Source: Candidatus Accumulibacter iunctus (lineage in GTDB: Bacteria > Pseudomonadota > Gammaproteobacteria > Burkholderiales > Rhodocyclaceae). From it: a stretch of 64,000 nt of DNA. The translations under genes were made by a program, and so were the position numbers. A model generated the notes under the pieces. The model had not been told where the DNA came from. It searched no databases and worked only from the letters and a program-made list of their open reading frames with translations. Below are positions 43,720-51,989 of the stretch, piece after piece. Where the stretch lies: contig DDUX01000154.1 in assembly GCA_002345025.1 (NCBI GenBank), forward strand, positions 1-64,000. Reading direction: 5' to 3'. Position 1 is the first letter of the stretch. Each line of letters begins with the position of its first letter.

Positions 43720-43970
43720 CTCTTCTCCTTGCCAAATCGGTCCCGAAAGGCCAGACCCCGAAAACTCTGGTAGCCCACTCTCTGGAAGTAATGGACGCTT
43801 TTGTCGGTCTGTTTGGCACCTTGGTTGAGCCAACACGGCTAGGGCAACGATGGCTGGCTTTTTTCGGGCTGCCGAACGCGCTTTGGCCGGTTTTCTACCG
43901 CCACGGAGCAAAACAGGCGAAACCGGGCTCAGAGTTTGCGCCTGCACGCGTTCATAATGGCTGCCAATAG
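43704..43970 (+). pseudogene. Truncated cas3 fragment (N-terminus only) of the older CRISPR system
   Basis: 88 codons from the ATG at 43704, overlapping the end of cas6 by 16 nt. LLAKSVPKGQTPKTLVAHSLEVMDAFVGLFG (core TPKTLVAHSLEVMDAF) resembles the start of a Cas3 HD domain, where AHS(x)4 supplies the first metal-binding histidine. The frame ends before any HDxGK motif, and helicase motifs are absent. After GLPNALWPVF similarity fades, which marks a likely deletion joint. It was not part of the type I-E cas3 downstream, which has its own complete HD domain. Confidence 0.6.
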
Positions 43971-44001
43971 AGGCGAACACGGCACGCACAGGAGATGAAC
44001 G

Positions 44002-46803
44002 ATGCGAGATGAGGCGCAGAGTTACTTCCGTTACTGGGGCAAGGCGCGGGCGACGGGTCTGCAGAACGATGCGTACCACCTGCTCGTGTACCACTGCCTC
44101 GACGTTGCCGCGGTTGGAACCCTCTACCTGCGCCGCTCCCCGGCGTTACTGGACATCTTCCGACACCTCACCGGCTTCGCAGACGACGAACGGCTCCTGA
44201 AGTGGCTGGCGTTCTGGTTGGCTTTGCACGACGTCGGAAAGTTCGCCGAAGCTTTTCAGGGCCAGCAGCCCCACATCGTCGCCTCGCTGCGTGGGCGCGA
44301 GCCGCTGGCGTCGAAAACCTATAGCCTGCGGCACGATAGCCTCGGCTGGTTGTTCTGGACAGAAGTCCTTCGGGACAAGGCTGCGGCAGAAAGCTGGTTC
44401 GGAGCGCGCACTTCCTCCGCCCTCAAGGGGCTGGACTGGTGGGCCAGGGCGGTGACGGGCCACCACGGCATGCCCCCGCAGCCGGCGAGCGATTGGTTGA
44501 GCCACTTCGACAGGGACGACCGCGCGGCTATCTGTGCCTTTGTCGCCGAGTTGCTGGAACTCTTCCTTCCGGGAGAGCCGCCATGCCTCCCGTCTGCCGA
44601 TGGTGCCAGGCGCTTTTCGGCGGCGAGCCGTGATGCGTCTTGGTGGCTCGCGGGACTGACCGTTCTTGCAGACTGGCTGGGGTCGAATTCCGATCGCTTT
44701 ACTTATGTGACGGCAGCCGTACCGCTGCGCGAATACTGGTTGCGCAGCAAGGGCGTGGCGGTACAGGCGCTTGAAGCGTCTGGTGTTTTGCCAGCGGCGC
44801 AGCGAGTCGACGTGTCGTTCGGCGACCTGTTTCCCGGTATCCAGTCACCCTCTCCCTTGCAGAATTGGGCTTGCCGTGTGGAGCTGTCGCCGGGACCCCA
44901 GATCTACATCCTCGAGGACGTCACCGGTGCCGGGAAAACCGAAGCGGCATTGAAGCTCGCACAGCGGCTGATGGCAGCAGGCCGCGCCGATGGGTTTTTC
45001 GTCGCTTTACCGACGATGGCCACCGCAAACGCGATGTACGGGCGCATAGCCAGTGTGTACCGCCGCCTGTTCATGGGCAACGCGAGCCTCGTTCTGGCCA
45101 ACGGCCAACGTGATCTCGTCGAACTGTTCGCTGCCTCGGTCGTTCCACCTGGCCCTGCTGATACCAGTGTGGGCGACGAGACGGCAACGGCTCGCTGCAC
45201 CGCCTGGTTGGCTGACCACAACAAACGTGCGTTGCTCGCCCCCGCTGGCGTAGGTACGATCGACCAAGCCCTGCTTGCCGTTCTTACCAGCAAGCACCAG
45301 TGTCTGCGGCTACTCGGTCTGCTCCGTAAGGTTCTGGTGGTGGACGAGGTGCATGCGTGCGATGCCTACATGCAGCGAGTCCTCGAAACGCTGCTCGAGT
45401 TTCACGCACGCTCTGGCGGCAGCGCCATCCTCCTCTCGGCGACCCTGACCGATCGCATGAAGGAGGAACTGGTTGAAGCCTTTGCGCACGGCTGTCGCGC
45501 CGATCCACCGCGACCGGCTGCGGCATCGGAAACTCCGTATCCGCTGGTCAGCCGCTGGTCGCCAGCGCGACCAGATGTGCTTGAACAGAAGCCGCTGGGG
45601 ACCCGCTTCGACGTTCGCCGCCCGCTCGGTGTGCGCTACATCAGCGAGCCTGATCTGGTTGTTGGCGTCATTGAAGCGGCGCTGGCTGCTGGCAAGTGTG
45701 TTTGCTGGATGCGCAACACCGTTGCCGATGCGCTCGATGCCCACTCTTTGTTCCAGGAGCGCATTCCGGCCGACAGGATCATTCTTTTTCACGCCCGCTT
45801 CGCGCTGCGCGATCGACTCCATGCTGAAGACCGCGTCCTTGCGGCGTTCGGGAAGGACAGCACTCCGGAGTCCCGTGCGGGGCGGCTGGTGATCGCCACG
45901 CAAGTGGTCGAACAGAGTCTGGACGCCGACTGGGACTTGGTGATCAGCGATCTGGCGCCTGTTGATCGTCTGATCCAGCGTGCCGGCCGGCTGCAACGTC
46001 ATCCGCGCGACACTGCCGGAAGGCGGCTCGCCGACCCTCGCGCGACCGATATGCGCGGCACACCTTGCCTGTGGGTTCTCGGGCCCGTCTGGGAGGAGAA
46101 TCCCGATGCAGCCTGGTTTACCGCGGCGTTCCCGCGAGCTGCCAAGGTCTATCCTCACCACGGGCAGCTATGGCTGACCGCCCAGGCGCTGCGGAAAGCG
46201 GATTTCATCACCATGCCCGACGACGCACGTCGCCTTATCGAGTGCGTGTTTGGCGGTGAAACGCCGCTACCGGAGGCACTGGAAGAGAACGCGATGCGGG
46301 CCGTGGGCCAAGCCTACGCCGACGCGGCCGCCGCACAGCAGAACACGGTCAAGCTGGGAAACGGTTACGTTCATTGCGGTCTCGACTGGTGGGGGGAGGC
46401 AAAGAGCCCTTCGCGGCTTGGCGAGGTGACTGCGACGGTCGTTCTCGCGTGTTGGCGTGGCGACCAGCTGAAGCTCTGGGCGCCTGGGGCGCTTGCGTAC
46501 AGCAGCCTGCGCGTTGCCGAGCGGCTGATTGCTGAGGCGATGGAGCCCGAAGAGATGTCCCGGCGAGCCGAGTTCAATCGGTTTCGGCAGGACTTGCCAG
46601 ATCACGGGAAATGGTCGGTGGTCCTGGCGCTCGATGAAACACCAGAAGGATGGATTGGGGAGGCCTGGCGGCAGCCACTGAAAGGACAGCGAGAGCGGGC
46701 GCGTTGGCAGTACTGCGCAAAGCTCGGGTTGCGGCAGGTGGTTGCGCCGAGTGCGGCGCACTCGGCGCTGCCCCGCGATGCGCGGGGAACGGATCGGTCA
46801 TGA
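44002..46803 (+). CDS. cas3: Type I-E CRISPR-associated helicase-nuclease Cas3
   Basis: 933 residues, AGGAG 6 nt upstream. HD nuclease domain: histidines in AYHLLVYHCLD (H26, H31), H76-D77 in ALHDVGKFAEAF, and later HHGMP. SF2 helicase: Walker A with K312 in DVTGAGKTEAAL, DEVH box at 448-451, LLSATLTDRM, and motif VI QRAGRLQRHPRD after QVVEQSLDADWDLVISDLAPVD (core VVEQSLDADWDL). It unwinds and degrades DNA after Cascade recognition. The last 11 codons coincide with a repeat-like hairpin of the minus-strand mini-CRISPR described at 46771. Confidence 0.96.
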   Translation: MRDEAQSYFRYWGKARATGLQNDAYHLLVYHCLDVAAVGTLYLRRSPALLDIFRHLTGFADDERLLKWLAFWLALHDVGKFAEAFQGQQPHIVASLRGREPLASKTYSLRHDSLGWLFWTEVLRDKAAAESWFGARTSSALKGLDWWARAVTGHHGMPPQPASDWLSHFDRDDRAAICAFVAELLELFLPGEPPCLPSADGARRFSAASRDASWWLAGLTVLADWLGSNSDRFTYVTAAVPLREYWLRSKGVAVQALEASGVLPAAQRVDVSFGDLFPGIQSPSPLQNWACRVELSPGPQIYILEDVTGAGKTEAALKLAQRLMAAGRADGFFVALPTMATANAMYGRIASVYRRLFMGNASLVLANGQRDLVELFAASVVPPGPADTSVGDETATARCTAWLADHNKRALLAPAGVGTIDQALLAVLTSKHQCLRLLGLLRKVLVVDEVHACDAYMQRVLETLLEFHARSGGSAILLSATLTDRMKEELVEAFAHGCRADPPRPAAASETPYPLVSRWSPARPDVLEQKPLGTRFDVRRPLGVRYISEPDLVVGVIEAALAAGKCVCWMRNTVADALDAHSLFQERIPADRIILFHARFALRDRLHAEDRVLAAFGKDSTPESRAGRLVIATQVVEQSLDADWDLVISDLAPVDRLIQRAGRLQRHPRDTAGRRLADPRATDMRGTPCLWVLGPVWEENPDAAWFTAAFPRAAKVYPHHGQLWLTAQALRKADFITMPDDARRLIECVFGGETPLPEALEENAMRAVGQAYADAAAAQQNTVKLGNGYVHCGLDWWGEAKSPSRLGEVTATVVLACWRGDQLKLWAPGALAYSSLRVAERLIAEAMEPEEMSRRAEFNRFRQDLPDHGKWSVVLALDETPEGWIGEAWRQPLKGQRERARWQYCAKLGLRQVVAPSAAHSALPRDARGTDRS

Positions 46804-46853
46804 CCAGCATTACGAAGCGACACACGGTTCATCTCCATGCAATGGAGAACGTG
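46771..46853 (-). ncRNA. Mini-CRISPR in the cas3-cas8e gap, candidate crRNA-like regulator (CreR-like)
   Basis: Read on the minus strand, a repeat-like unit occupies 46853-46825. It keeps GTTC, replaces the array's stem by CTCCAT-TGC-ATGGAG (6 bp, compensating changes), and ends in exactly GATGAACCG, so the 8-nt handle ATGAACCG and the Cas6e cut position are preserved. A 32-nt spacer-like segment follows (46824-46793, starting TGTGTCGCTTCG). A second unit at 46792-46771 reads CC, then GTTCCCCGCG, CAT, CGCGGGG: a 7-bp stem like the array repeat, but its last 8 nt have diverged. The 29-32-hairpin geometry is exactly that of the type I-E array. A weak minus-strand -10 (TATAAA, 46952-46947) lies upstream. 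It resembles reported crRNA-like guides CreA/CreR. Confidence 0.8.
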
Positions 46854-47051
46854 GGACATTCCGAGAGCCACAGACGAGGAAGGAAGTCTACCTCCCGCAG
46901 AGACCGACTAACAAACGCAGAAAGTGGCTTCGGCGACAATTCCGCGTTTATACATGCATCGCAACCATCCACTACTCCAGCGCATCAGCGGCTTGCCCGG
47001 TTTGGACTATCTTGGTTTCCCGGATTCTGTTGGCGATCGCTCTCGAATTGT

Positions 47052-47086
47052 GTTTGAAGCAACTTGCACTAAGAAGCTACACACTT
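47052..47086 (-). promoter_or_regulatory. Partial protospacer with AAG PAM at the cas8e promoter
   Basis: On the minus strand AAG (47086-47084) is followed by TGTGTAGCTTCTTAGTGC. Compared with the guide at 46824, 15 of the first 18 positions agree; mismatches are at 6, 12 and 15. Positions 6 and 12 are ones known to be flipped out and unread in Cascade-target duplexes. The match fades beyond position 18 (19 of 32 overall). The PAM overlaps the -35 box. Rest of the gap 46804-47249: no coding gene seen. Confidence 0.75.
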
Positions 47087-47113
47087 GACACGATCCCTGG
47101 CGGTGGCTAGTAT
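47085..47113 (+). promoter_or_regulatory. Promoter of the Cascade operon
   Basis: TTGACA (47085-47090, consensus), 17-nt spacer, TAGTAT (47108-47113). It lies about 130 nt before the cas8e start and is the best sigma-70 promoter in the region. Confidence 0.8.
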
Positions 47114-47192
47114 CGCAGCTGTGGGTCCCGCGCCGGCTGACTGCATGAAATCCGCTCCTCCAAGGTTCGGGTTTCGTCACCTACTGCGTGGG

Positions 47193-47217
47193 GTGGCCAG
47201 CCTCCAAACTTGGCCAC
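47193..47217 (+). repeat. Inverted repeat in the cas8e 5' leader
   Basis: GTGGCCA (47193-47199) and TGGCCAC (47211-47217) with an 11-nt loop, downstream of the promoter and 33 nt before the cas8e start. It may be an operator or an RNA hairpin near the ribosome site (AAGGA, 47243-47247). Confidence 0.5.
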
Positions 47218-47249
47218 CTCCACCTTGTATTCAAGGAGAACGAAGGAAG

Positions 47250-48893
47250 ATGTCGCTACTGACCGAAGATTGGATGCCGGTTCGCTATCGTGATGGCTGC
47301 CGCGCTTGGGTCGCACCAAGCGAACTCGCCGATCCCCGCATCGTCGCCTTTGACGCCGATCGTGCCGATTTCAACGGCGCCCTCGTGCAGTTCGCGATTG
47401 CCCTCCTGCAGACCAGCACCCCCGTGGTTGAGCCCGATGACTGGGACTTCTGGTTCGAGGATCCGCCCGATTCGGCGACCCTGACCGCTTGGTTTTCACC
47501 ACTGGCGGCAGCTTTCGAGTACGACGGTGAAGGCGCGCGCTTCCTGCAGGATTTCGAGCTGAGGGCGGGGCGGGGCGTCTCGTTCGAAATCGCCGGCCTG
47601 CTCATCGAAGCGGCGGGAGAACAGTCGGTGCAGCGGAACACCGACCACTTCGTCAAGCACGGTCAGGTGGCGGGCATGTGTCCCCATTGCGCGTTGACAG
47701 CGCTGCTCACGCTGCAGATCAACGCGCCAGCGGGTGGATCAGGCCACCGCACCGGACTGCGCGGCGGCGGGCCGCTGACCACTCTTGTCCTGTGCCATCC
47801 GCAGCGCAGTCTGTGGCACGACCTCTGGCTCAACGTGCGTTCCCGCTCCGAGTTCCTCGCGTCTCAAGGCGACCCGCGCAAGGCGGCACCGCACTTTCGG
47901 TTTCCATGGCTCAGGGAGATCGGCGCGATCCAGCCGGATGGTGGCGAGACCTCACCATTGCTCGTGCATCCGGACCATGTCTTCTGGGCGATGCCGCGCC
48001 GGATTCGGTTGGACCTGACCGATACGGGCCTTGGCGATTGCGACCTCTGTGGCCGGCACTGCGACAGACTCATCCGGCGCTACGAAACGAAGAATCACGG
48101 CCTCAATTACAAAGGCCCCTGGAACCATCCGCTGTCGCCGTACTACGAGACCAAGGAAGGCTGGCTGCCGATTCATCCGCAGCCGGGCGGCATCGGCTAC
48201 CGTCATTGGCTGGCGTGGGTCATGGGCGTAGCGACGCAACAAAAAGGCAGGCGGCCGGCAACCGTGGTCAGCCATTTCCTCGCGCACCTCTTTCCGCGCG
48301 CCAAGGGACAGCGTCGCTTGTGGGCCTTTGGTTTCGACATGGACAACATGAAGGCCCGCTGCTGGTACGAAGCGACGATACCGCTCTACGGACTGGCCGA
48401 TTGTCAGCCCGAGGCGCAGCGGCAGGCGCAGGCGGAGGTGGGCCGCTGGCTTGCCGGAGCCGAACTGGCAGCGTCGTGCTTGCGCAGTGCGGTGAAGGAA
48501 GCCTGGTTCGGCAAGGAAGCCCGAGGTGACCTCAGCGCAGTCGAAGCAGGTTTCTGGAGCCGGACCGAGCCGGAGTTCTATCGGCAGCTCGAGTCGCTCA
48601 TCACTTCCCTGCGCAGCGATGGTGATGGCGACTCCCGGGTCGATCGCTTGCCGGTCCGGGCCGCTTGGCATCGGAATCTCATCGACACGTGCGAGAGCCT
48701 TTTTGATGGCGAGTTTGTCGGCGTCGCGGCGATCGAACGTCAGAACATGCGACGCGTGGTCAAGTCTTGGCACCGCCTGAGGGCAAACCTCAGGGGACCG
48801 GCCATTCGCAAAGCGCTAGGACTCCCGGACGCCGAAGGTCCTGGCACAAGCAACAAGGCCAAGGGTGCATCCGCAGCCCCGCGAGCATCCTGA
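47250..48893 (+). CDS. cas8e: Cascade large subunit Cas8e (CasA/Cse1)
   Basis: 547 residues from the ATG at 47250 (MSLLTEDWMPVRYRDG), preceded by GAAGGAAG; the longer frame upstream crosses the promoter. Cse1 recognises the PAM and recruits Cas3. Family features include the N-terminal LLTEDWMPV, the zinc-like CPHC and CDLCGRHCD clusters of the longer Cse1 subgroup, GSGHRTGLRGGGPLTTLV (the L-loop region), PLSPYYE and FGFDMDNMKARCWYEA. The protein is somewhat longer than the E. coli subunit (502). Confidence 0.95.
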   Translation: MSLLTEDWMPVRYRDGCRAWVAPSELADPRIVAFDADRADFNGALVQFAIALLQTSTPVVEPDDWDFWFEDPPDSATLTAWFSPLAAAFEYDGEGARFLQDFELRAGRGVSFEIAGLLIEAAGEQSVQRNTDHFVKHGQVAGMCPHCALTALLTLQINAPAGGSGHRTGLRGGGPLTTLVLCHPQRSLWHDLWLNVRSRSEFLASQGDPRKAAPHFRFPWLREIGAIQPDGGETSPLLVHPDHVFWAMPRRIRLDLTDTGLGDCDLCGRHCDRLIRRYETKNHGLNYKGPWNHPLSPYYETKEGWLPIHPQPGGIGYRHWLAWVMGVATQQKGRRPATVVSHFLAHLFPRAKGQRRLWAFGFDMDNMKARCWYEATIPLYGLADCQPEAQRQAQAEVGRWLAGAELAASCLRSAVKEAWFGKEARGDLSAVEAGFWSRTEPEFYRQLESLITSLRSDGDGDSRVDRLPVRAAWHRNLIDTCESLFDGEFVGVAAIERQNMRRVVKSWHRLRANLRGPAIRKALGLPDAEGPGTSNKAKGASAAPRAS

Positions 48894-48917
48894 TCACCCA
48901 GCACAGAGGAAGGAAAG

Positions 48918-49451
48918 ATGTCGATTCAATTCATTGGCAGCACACATGAGCCGACGCGAGTTGGACGCGTACTGTTTGACTGGTGGCATGGCCTCGAAGA
49001 AGATCACGCCAGCCGCGCGATCGTGCGGCGCGCGGCGTCCCCCACAGCGGTCGCACTGACTGGACCATATCAGCGGCTGTATCGTCGCCTGCTCAAAGCT
49101 GGCTGGCCGGCCGATGCGACCGATGGGCAGGACGAGCGGCTGGCGGCGATTGTCGGGTTGCTGGCTCACGTCAGGGATGACACGGCACGTTCGAGTGGCG
49201 GTTCGCAATCGATCTCGGCAGCGATGAGTCAAAGGAGAACCGATCGCCCCCTGGTCAGCGAGCTGCGCTTTCGGCGCCTCCTCGAGTCGCCGGACTCCGA
49301 CTCGCTGTTCACTGCGCTGCGCCGCGTGTTGCCATTGATGGACTACAGGATCGACGTGCTGGGGCTGGCCAACGACTTCTTCTACTGGGGCGATGCAGTA
49401 AGGAAGCGATGGGCGTACGACTACCAGTGGCCAGAAGAAAAGAAAACCTGA
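48918..49451 (+). CDS. cse2: Cascade small subunit Cse2 (CasB/Cas11)
   Basis: 177 residues, helical, with the Cse2 segments RADLRR-like arginine-rich helix (here ASRAIVRRAASPTAVALTGPYQRLYRRL; core IVRRAASPTAVALTG) and LVSELRFRRLLESPDSDSLFTALRRVLPLM (core RFRRLLESPDSDSLFTALRR). Two copies line the belly of Cascade and stabilise the displaced DNA strand. It begins 24 nt after cas8e with GAGGAAGG as ribosome site. Confidence 0.94.
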   Translation: MSIQFIGSTHEPTRVGRVLFDWWHGLEEDHASRAIVRRAASPTAVALTGPYQRLYRRLLKAGWPADATDGQDERLAAIVGLLAHVRDDTARSSGGSQSISAAMSQRRTDRPLVSELRFRRLLESPDSDSLFTALRRVLPLMDYRIDVLGLANDFFYWGDAVRKRWAYDYQWPEEKKT

Positions 49452-49510
49452 TATCGAGCAAGAGCCCGAATGACTGAGCAGTTTCTCGCATCCCATACAA
49501 GGAGCCACGA

Positions 49511-50575
49511 ATGTCCCGTTTTGTTCAGCTACACCTTCTGACCAACTATGCGCCCTCCAATCTCAACCGCGATGACACTGGGCGACCGAAGAATGCCCTC
49601 GTCGGGGATGCGCTCCGCTTGCGCATTTCCTCCCAGTGTCAGAAGCGCGCATGGAGAACTTCGGATGCCTTTGCAGGTGCGTTGGGCGATCACCTCGGCA
49701 CGCGAACGAAGCGTCTCGGCAACGAGGCGTTTCAGGCCCTTTGCAACGCTGGGGTGCGCGAAGCAGATGCGCGCAAATGGAGTCGCATGATCGCCGGCTG
49801 TTTCGGAAAGCCGAAATCCGAGAAGAAGACCGATAATGATGAGGATCTCGAGATCGAGCAGCTCGCACACGTGAGCACCGACGAGCGGGCTGCGGTGCGG
49901 GAGTTGGTAGCAAAATGCGCGCAACGTGGCAGCGGACCGGAGGGGGAAGAGCTGTCGCTATTGCGCAAGCCTCGACACGACGTTGACATCGCAATGTTTG
50001 GACGCATGCTTGCCGATTCTCCGCAGTTCAATGTCGAAGCTGCCGTGCAGGTTGCGCACGCGATAACCGTGCACCGTTGCACCGTCGAGGACGACTACTT
50101 CAGTGCCATCGACGACCTCAACCGCGATGCGCCCAACGCCAGCCACATTGGTGAGCGCGGGTACGGAGCGGGATTGTTCTACCAGTATGTATGCATCAAT
50201 AGAGAGCTGCTGTCTGACAACCTCGGCTGCGACGGTGAGCTGACTGCCAGGGCGCTGGCGGCACTGGTGCATGCAGTGACCAAGGTCACGCCCAATGGTA
50301 TGCAGAGCAGTTTCGCTTCGCGCGCGTACGCGAGCTACGTGCTTGGGGAAAAAGGCGATCAGCAGCCCCGTTCGCTTGCCGAGGCTTTCCTCCAGCCCAT
50401 CAAGCCGACGGGTGACCGCGGCATGCTCGATTCGGCTATCGCGAAGCTCGAAACATGGCAGAAGCACTTCGACGACGTGTACGGTGCCTGCGCCGCCAGC
50501 CGCTACACGATCAACGTGGTCACGGGTGACGGGCGGCTGACCGACCTCGTTGCTTTCGTGCAGGCCGAACCATGA
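49511..50575 (+). CDS. cas7e: Cascade backbone subunit Cas7e (CasC/Cse4)
   Basis: 354 residues. MSRFVQLHLLTNYAPSNLNRDDTGRPKNALVGDALRLRISSQCQKRAWR is the typical beginning (core LTNYAPSNLNRDDTGRPK, RISSQCQKRAWR), and GMQSSFASRA occurs in the later third. Six copies coat the crRNA spacer and flip out every sixth base. AAGGAG lies 10 nt before the ATG; the gene overlaps cas5e by 4 bp. Confidence 0.96.
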   Translation: MSRFVQLHLLTNYAPSNLNRDDTGRPKNALVGDALRLRISSQCQKRAWRTSDAFAGALGDHLGTRTKRLGNEAFQALCNAGVREADARKWSRMIAGCFGKPKSEKKTDNDEDLEIEQLAHVSTDERAAVRELVAKCAQRGSGPEGEELSLLRKPRHDVDIAMFGRMLADSPQFNVEAAVQVAHAITVHRCTVEDDYFSAIDDLNRDAPNASHIGERGYGAGLFYQYVCINRELLSDNLGCDGELTARALAALVHAVTKVTPNGMQSSFASRAYASYVLGEKGDQQPRSLAEAFLQPIKPTGDRGMLDSAIAKLETWQKHFDDVYGACAASRYTINVVTGDGRLTDLVAFVQAEP

Positions 50576-51297
50576 CCGAGTTTCTGGTATTCCAGCTTCG
50601 CGCGCCGCTCGCATCCTGGGGCGAGCCCGCAGTTGGCGAGTACCGAGGCAGCCGCGAATACCCCGGCGAATCAGCGTTGATCGGCCTACTCGGGGCAGCT
50701 CTGGGTGTGCGAAGAGATGACGAACCCGCACAGCAGCGGCTACGTGCGGGTTACGCCTTCGCCGTGGGTGTGCACGAGGCCGGAACGCTCATGCGCGATT
50801 ACCATACGGCGCAGGTTCCCAGCCGAACGACACTGAAAGGACGCCCGCGTGTGACAAGAAGCGACGAGTTGTCGCCGTCTCGGCATGAGTTGAACACGAT
50901 CCTGTCAACGCGAGACTACCGGCAGGGCGCAGCGTGCATCGTCGCCATGCAGTCGATGCCGGACGCGGTGTACTCGCTGGCTGCCTTGGCAGAGGCTTTG
51001 CTCCAGCCACGTTTTGTACTGTACCTCGGACGCAAGGCCTGCCCTCCGGCGGCGCCACTTTGTCCGCAGATCATAGCGGCCGACAATGCCCTCGCTGCGC
51101 TGCACTCGTACGGCATCGAGCTGGCTAGTCGCAACGGGGTGACGGTTCGTCGACTTGTGCGACTGGCTTGGTCGGAGCGTACGCTGGCGGGGGCCGAACC
51201 TGACCTCAGCGCGCCCCGTAAGGATCGCGTCATCCGCCGGGCAGCGTGGCAGTTCGGCGATCGTACGGAACACATCAAACTGCTTGCGGGAGCATGA
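50572..51297 (+). CDS. cas5e: Cascade subunit Cas5e (CasD)
   Basis: 241 residues: FLVFQLRAPLASWGEPAVGEYRGSREYPGESALIGLLGAALGVRRDD is the usual Cas5e N-terminus (core LRAPLASWGEPAVGEYRGS, PGESALIGLLGAALGV), and RDYHTAQVPS follows. It caps the 5' handle of the crRNA (AUGAACCG here) at the foot of Cascade. It overlaps cas7e and cas6e by 4 bp each. Confidence 0.95.
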   Translation: MTEFLVFQLRAPLASWGEPAVGEYRGSREYPGESALIGLLGAALGVRRDDEPAQQRLRAGYAFAVGVHEAGTLMRDYHTAQVPSRTTLKGRPRVTRSDELSPSRHELNTILSTRDYRQGAACIVAMQSMPDAVYSLAALAEALLQPRFVLYLGRKACPPAAPLCPQIIAADNALAALHSYGIELASRNGVTVRRLVRLAWSERTLAGAEPDLSAPRKDRVIRRAAWQFGDRTEHIKLLAGA

Positions 51298-51989
51298 ACA
51301 TGTACTTCAGCTTGATCACTGCCGCCGAAGGACGCGAGAGCGCCGCAGCGCACGAACGAATGCGAGCAGACGCCTACGCAGACCACCAGTGGCTGTGGCG
51401 CTTTTTCCGAACAGTTCCCGGGGGAAGCCGCGAGTTCCTGTTTCGCCGTCAGGACCGTGCAGACGCGCCCCGCTACTACGTGGTATCCCAGACTCAGCCG
51501 GACGGCGGCAATTCGGCGTGGAGCGTGCAGAGCCGCGAGTACGCACCGATCCTTCGCCCGGGAGACCAGCTTCAGTTCGACTTGCGTGCCAATCCCGTCG
51601 TTACCGTTACAGACGGCAACCAGTCCAGACGCCATGATGTGGTGATGCATGGGAAGAAGCTGTTGCTGCAGCAGCGGGGTCTCAGCGCTTGGGCGCAGTG
51701 GAAGGAGAGCGACAAGCCGGCGCTTGCCGATCTAGTAAGGGACACATGCAGTACTTGGCTCGACCAACGTGCCGAGCGCTTGGGCTGCGAGATCGATCGC
51801 GACAGCCTCGCCGTAGAAGCATACGAGCAACATCGAGGGAAGGGGGAGAAGGTACAGTTCAGCACGGTGGATTTTTCAGGTGGACTCACCGTCGTCGAGC
51901 CGACGCGGATGCTTGATGCGCTATACCGCGGAGTCGGCCATGCAAAAGCCTTCGGTTGCGGGCTGCTGCTCGTACGCCGGTCTGCTTGA
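51294..51989 (+). CDS. cas6e: CRISPR RNA endonuclease Cas6e (CasE/Cse3)
   Basis: 231 residues from the ATG at 51294 (ATGA overlap with cas5e); M3 at 51300 is a possible alternative. It cuts precursor crRNA at the base of the repeat hairpin and stays bound to the 3' end. H31 in YADHQWLWRFF is the likely catalytic histidine by position. VDFSGGLTVVEPTRM and the C-terminal glycine-rich GVGHAKAFGCGLLLVRR loop are standard Cas6e segments. It would also be expected to process the mini-CRISPR at 46771-46853, since handle and stem are kept. Confidence 0.95.
   Translation: MNMYFSLITAAEGRESAAAHERMRADAYADHQWLWRFFRTVPGGSREFLFRRQDRADAPRYYVVSQTQPDGGNSAWSVQSREYAPILRPGDQLQFDLRANPVVTVTDGNQSRRHDVVMHGKKLLLQQRGLSAWAQWKESDKPALADLVRDTCSTWLDQRAERLGCEIDRDSLAVEAYEQHRGKGEKVQFSTVDFSGGLTVVEPTRMLDALYRGVGHAKAFGCGLLLVRRSA

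Noticed and set aside
46771..46787. Hairpin at the end of cas3 considered as a plain transcription terminator
   Set aside because: It lies inside the coding region, has no T run, and its sequence is that of the CRISPR repeat stem in the geometry of a mini-CRISPR.
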